Positions 5,382-8,139 of a stretch of 8,139 bases of DNA are shown in pieces; positions within the stretch are counted from its first letter, which is position 1, and the number at the start of each line of letters is the position of its first letter. The notes below the pieces were generated by a model, which made no database searches, was not told where the DNA came from, and saw only the letters and a program-made list of their open reading frames with translations. A program made the position numbers and the translations under genes. This stretch comes from an uncultured Lachnospiraceae bacterium (lineage in GTDB: Bacteria; Bacillota; Clostridia; Lachnospirales; Lachnospiraceae), in contig CAJTVT010000064.1 of assembly GCA_910580015.1 (NCBI GenBank), positions 1 to 8,139 of the forward strand. Direction: 5' to 3'.

Positions 5382-6815
5382 ATGGCACAATTATGGGGAG
5401 GACGTTTTACCAAAGAGACCGATCAGTTGGTGTATCAATTTAATGCGTCCATATCATTTGATAAGAAATTTTACAGACAGGACATGGAGGGCAGCATTGC
5501 CCATGTAAAAATGCTGGGAAAACAGGGCATTCTGACACAACAGGAGACAACAGACCTGGTGGCGGCTATCAAAGAGATCTTGCAGGAGGTAGAAGAGGGA
5601 ACTTTAGAAATTTCTCATGAATATGAGGATATTCACAGTTTTGTGGAAGCAGTGCTGATTGAACGTCTTGGAGATACCGGAAAGAAATTGCATACTGGGA
5701 GAAGTCGTAACGATCAGGTTGCGCTGGATATGCGTCTGTATACGAGAAAGGAAATTCTGGAGACAGACCAATTGTTGGAAGAAATATTAAAAGAAATTTT
5801 AATAATTATGGAACACCATACAGATACCTATATGCCAGGTTTTACACATTTGCAGAAAGCACAACCTGTGACTCTGGCACATCATATGGGAGCTTATTTT
5901 GAAATGTTTAAGCGTGACCGTCTGCGGCTTGCGGACATTTATCAAAGGATGAATTACTGTCCGCTGGGTTCTGGGGCTTTGGCAGGCACCACATACGATC
6001 TGGATCGCTACTATACAGCGGAACTTCTTGGTTTTGCAGGGCCTTCCTTGAACAGTATGGATGGGGTGTCGGATCGGGATTACTTGATTGAATATTTGTC
6101 AGCGCTTTCCACAGTGATGATGCATTTGAGTCGTTTTTCGGAGGAGGTCATTATCTGGAACAGCAATGAATATCAGTTTGTGGAGATCGACGATGCTTAC
6201 AGTACAGGCAGCAGTATTATGCCGCAGAAGAAAAATCCAGATATTGCGGAGCTCGTCCGAGGGAAAACGGGGCGTGTGTATGGAGCACTGATATCACTAC
6301 TTACCACGATGAAAGGGCTTCCCCTTGCATACAACAAGGATATGCAGGAAGATAAAGAGCTGGCATTTGATGCTATGGACACCGTTAAGGGATGTTTGGC
6401 TCTGTTTACGGGAATGTTGTCTACGATGAAATTCCAGAAACAGAGAATGGAAGCCAGTGCAAAAAATGGTTTTACCAATGCCACCGATGCGGCGGATTAT
6501 CTGGTCAATCATGGCGTGCCATTTCGTGATGCCCATGGGATTGTGGGACAAATTGTCTTGTACTGCGTGGAGCGTGGGATAGCCATTGACGACATGTCTT
6601 TGGAGGAACTAAAAGCCATCAGTCCAGTATTCGAGGAAGATATTTTTGAGTCAGTCTCCATGAAAACTTGTGTGGAAAAACGTTTGACGCTGGGTGCGCC
6701 TGGAACGGAAGCGATGAAGAAAGTGATTGAACTGGAAAAAGCATATTTGTCAAAAGACTGGAAGAAGGAACTGGTCGATTGGGAACATGCGTTGATGGAA
6801 TCGGAGGTTAAGTGA
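5382..6815 (+). CDS. argH: Argininosuccinate lyase
   Basis: A 477-residue cytosolic homotetrameric enzyme of the fumarase/aspartase superfamily; it splits argininosuccinate into arginine and fumarate, the last step of arginine synthesis. Numbered from MAQLWGG, the first conserved block HTGRSRNDQVA is at 104-114, the second around GFTHLQKAQP (153-162) includes the catalytic-base histidine H156, and the superfamily signature GSSIMPQKKNPD (276-287) carries the mobile-loop catalytic serine at 278. Length and motif order are those of a full-length ArgH. The start at 5382 is preferred over the in-frame ATG at 5367 because of the AGGAGG between them and the canonical N-terminus. It ends a compact unit with ADH and queH. 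argG is not in the window, which is unusual because argG and argH are often adjacent. A weak hairpin follows the stop codon. Confidence 0.97.
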   Translation: MAQLWGGRFTKETDQLVYQFNASISFDKKFYRQDMEGSIAHVKMLGKQGILTQQETTDLVAAIKEILQEVEEGTLEISHEYEDIHSFVEAVLIERLGDTGKKLHTGRSRNDQVALDMRLYTRKEILETDQLLEEILKEILIIMEHHTDTYMPGFTHLQKAQPVTLAHHMGAYFEMFKRDRLRLADIYQRMNYCPLGSGALAGTTYDLDRYYTAELLGFAGPSLNSMDGVSDRDYLIEYLSALSTVMMHLSRFSEEVIIWNSNEYQFVEIDDAYSTGSSIMPQKKNPDIAELVRGKTGRVYGALISLLTTMKGLPLAYNKDMQEDKELAFDAMDTVKGCLALFTGMLSTMKFQKQRMEASAKNGFTNATDAADYLVNHGVPFRDAHGIVGQIVLYCVERGIAIDDMSLEELKAISPVFEEDIFESVSMKTCVEKRLTLGAPGTEAMKKVIELEKAYLSKDWKKELVDWEHALMESEVK

Positions 6816-6833
6816 CATTTTTATGTATGTTCC

Positions 6834-6857
6834 ACAGAACGAAGATGGATGTTCTGT
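6834..6857 (+). terminator. Weak terminator-like hairpin after argH
   Basis: ACAGAAC (6834-6840) pairs perfectly with GTTCTGT (6851-6857) over a 10-nt loop, 19 bp after the argH stop, followed by TAAATTTC rather than a solid T-run. It may end the operon inefficiently, allowing some readthrough into asd. Confidence 0.4.
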
Positions 6858-6879
6858 TAAATTTCTACAAAATTTGGGG

Positions 6880-6908
6880 TTGCATTTTTTGTAAAAATAT
6901 ATTAGGAT
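6880..6908 (+). promoter_or_regulatory. Candidate promoter of asd
   Basis: TTGCAT (6880-6885) and TAGGAT (6903-6908) are separated by 17 nt, embedded in A/T-runs. The boxes are only partial consensus matches. A start near 6915 would give an 80-nt leader containing the perfect 10-bp palindrome GCCAATTGGC (6965-6974) shortly before the ribosome binding site. Confidence 0.35.
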
Positions 6909-6982
6909 ATCTAACGAGAAGACAGATGTACGCCTAGAGCGGACAAGAAAGGAAAAAACTTCCAGCCAATTGGCGGGGAGGC

Positions 6983-6988
6983 AAGGAG
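6983..6988 (+). promoter_or_regulatory. Ribosome binding site of asd
   Basis: AAGGAG lies 7 nt before the ATG at 6996, good spacing and the only sensible start since the family N-terminus (KLRVGILGGTGMVG) follows at once. Confidence 0.75.
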
Positions 6989-6995
6989 ATTAGAA

Positions 6996-8081
6996 ATGAG
7001 TCAGAAATTGAGAGTAGGAATTCTTGGTGGAACGGGGATGGTTGGCCAGCGCTTTATCGCATTGTTGGAGAATCATCCATGGTTTGAGGTGACGGCCATC
7101 GCAGCAAGCCCACGTTCTGCAGGCAAAAAATATGAGGAAGCTGTGGGAGGCCGTTGGAAGATGGATACCCCAATGCCGGAGGCTGTAAAAAATATTGTGG
7201 TGATGAACGTAAATGAGGTGGAAGCGGTAGCCTCCAAAGTAGATTTTGTGTTCAGCGCTGTGGATATGACGAAAGAAGAAATCAAAAATATCGAGGAAGC
7301 CTACGCAAAGACGGAGACGCCTGTGGTATCGAATAACAGTGCCCACCGCTGGACGCCAGACGTGCCTATGGTTATCCCAGAGATCAATGCAGAGCATATG
7401 GAGGTCATTGAGTTTCAAAAGCAGCGTTTGGGAACCGAGAGAGGATTTGTGGCAGTAAAACCCAATTGTTCGATTCAATCTTATGCCCCCGTTTTGACAG
7501 CTTGGATGGAATTTGAGCCGTATGAAGTAGTTGCAACCACATATCAAGCAATCTCTGGTGCAGGAAAGACTTTCCAGGATTGGCCAGAAATGATGGGAAA
7601 TGTCATTCCTTATATCGGTGGAGAGGAAGAAAAATCGGAAAAAGAGCCGCTTCGGATCTGGGGAGAAATAGAAAATGGTGTGATCGTTCCAGCATCTGCA
7701 CCTGTGATTACCTGCCAGTGCATCCGTGTCCCAGTTCTGAATGGACATACAGCGGCAGTGTTTGTGAAATTTAAGAAAAAGCCCACCAAGGAACAGTTAA
7801 TTCAGAAATTAAAAGAATTTAGCGGGCTGCCCCAGGAATTTGCGTTGCCCAGTGCACCAAAGCAATTTATCCAATATTTGGAGGAAGATAATCGTCCACA
7901 GGTAACTATGGATGTAGACTATGAGAATGGTATGGGCGTCAGTGTAGGGCGTCTCAGGGAAGATACGGTATACGATTGGAAATTTATTGGACTTTCTCAT
8001 AATACTGTTCGTGGAGCGGCTGGTGGCGCTATACTGTGCGCAGAACTGCTGAAAGCACAAGGATATATTTATGAAAAATAA
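6996..8081 (+). CDS. asd: Aspartate-semialdehyde dehydrogenase (fungal/archaeal-type)
   Basis: A 361-residue NADP-dependent enzyme that reduces aspartyl-4-phosphate to aspartate semialdehyde, the branch-point precursor of diaminopimelate/lysine, threonine and methionine, in the cytoplasm. The Rossmann fold begins with VGILGGTGMVGQRF (7-20), containing the GxxGxxG dinucleotide motif. SNNSAHR is at 112-118 and the active-site cysteine C158 is in KPNCSIQS (155-162). SGAGKTF spans 187-193; CIRVPVLNGHTA (242-253) supplies R244 and the probable catalytic H251. The sequence around NCS and the overall length match the branch typified by archaeal and yeast enzymes (TIGR00978-like), also common in Clostridia, rather than the E. 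coli type. The gene is complete. It is separated from argH by 180 bp with its own promoter candidate and a weak terminator, so it is probably a separate unit. No dapA or lysine riboswitch is seen nearby. Confidence 0.97.
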   Translation: MSQKLRVGILGGTGMVGQRFIALLENHPWFEVTAIAASPRSAGKKYEEAVGGRWKMDTPMPEAVKNIVVMNVNEVEAVASKVDFVFSAVDMTKEEIKNIEEAYAKTETPVVSNNSAHRWTPDVPMVIPEINAEHMEVIEFQKQRLGTERGFVAVKPNCSIQSYAPVLTAWMEFEPYEVVATTYQAISGAGKTFQDWPEMMGNVIPYIGGEEEKSEKEPLRIWGEIENGVIVPASAPVITCQCIRVPVLNGHTAAVFVKFKKKPTKEQLIQKLKEFSGLPQEFALPSAPKQFIQYLEEDNRPQVTMDVDYENGMGVSVGRLREDTVYDWKFIGLSHNTVRGAAGGAILCAELLKAQGYIYEK

Positions 8082-8084
8082 GGG

Positions 8085-8139
8085 TTTTATTCCCGCGAGC
8101 AACGAGCCAAGTGGCTGCCAGCAGACATTTGGCGACTGC
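8085..8139. repeat. GC-rich palindromic stretch at the right edge, possible dispersed repeat (partial)
   Basis: Directly after asd the composition turns GC-rich with short inverted words: AGCCA (8105-8109) against TGGCT (8112-8116), and further GCCA and TGGC words at 8117-8120 and 8130-8133. GCGAGCAACGAGCC has the look of an extragenic repeat, and no T-run terminator or open gene start is visible. The window ends inside it, so length, copy number and class cannot be judged. Confidence 0.3.

Noticed and set aside
6909..6995. Lysine riboswitch or T-box upstream of asd
   Set aside because: The leader is too short, and none of the conserved lysine-riboswitch or T-box sequence blocks is visible.
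6990..7748. 252-codon minus-strand open frame opposite asd
   Set aside because: It lies wholly within the asd gene on the other strand, has no ribosome binding site, and its Cys/His/Phe/Arg-rich, low-complexity translation is typical of an antisense shadow.
1..8139. CRISPR array, tRNA or rRNA genes, integrase or phage genes
   Set aside because: No regularly spaced direct repeats, no tRNA-like cloverleaf or rRNA sequence, and no integrase or phage proteins were found on either strand.

Overview
The window looks like chromosomal DNA from a low-GC Clostridia member, most likely Lachnospiraceae. The reasons are A+T-rich intergenic DNA, strong AGGAGG-type ribosome binding sites, SigA-like promoters, a QueH-type (not QueG-type) epoxyqueuosine reductase, a fungal/archaeal-type aspartate-semialdehyde dehydrogenase, and a clostridial-style AAA-ATPase-like/PD-(D/E)XK protein. 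No sequence search was possible, so the taxonomy is inference.

Layout. The left part is on the minus strand. At the very edge (1-55) is the first 18 codons of a gene that resembles the start of an ABC transporter ATPase. Upstream of it lies a complete 562-codon AAA-ATPase-like/PD-(D/E)XK gene (196-1884). A gene-free stretch of about 500 bp (1885-2387) then separates the divergent halves. It holds outward-facing promoter candidates and a 168-bp, almost fully palindromic element (2197-2364) that looks like a non-coding miniature transposable element, sitting just before the next gene. From there everything reads on the plus strand: a membrane-anchored M15-type D,D-carboxypeptidase-like protein (2388-3272), then a tight three-gene unit of iron-dependent alcohol dehydrogenase (3542-4642), queH (4652-5362) and argH (5382-6815), then asd (6996-8081). 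The last 58 bp (8082-8139) are GC-rich and contain short palindromes, unlike the rest of the window.

The genes are mostly housekeeping: arginine synthesis (ArgH), aspartate-family amino acid and diaminopimelate synthesis (Asd), tRNA queuosine modification (QueH), redox disposal of aldehydes (alcohol dehydrogenase) and peptidoglycan trimming (M15). ADH, queH and argH have gaps of only 9 and 19 bp and are probably co-transcribed, although their pathways are unrelated. asd is preceded by a 180-bp gap with its own promoter candidate.

The most interesting signals are non-coding. First, the long palindromic element would fold into one hairpin in the leader of the M15 gene. Second, the ADH-queH-argH leader has a good SigA-like promoter directly behind the M15 stop codon, a 13-bp terminator-like hairpin close to the ADH start, and an upstream copy of one hairpin arm that could form a competing antiterminator pairing. 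I did not find a clearly new multi-gene system, defence island, CRISPR array or RNA gene.
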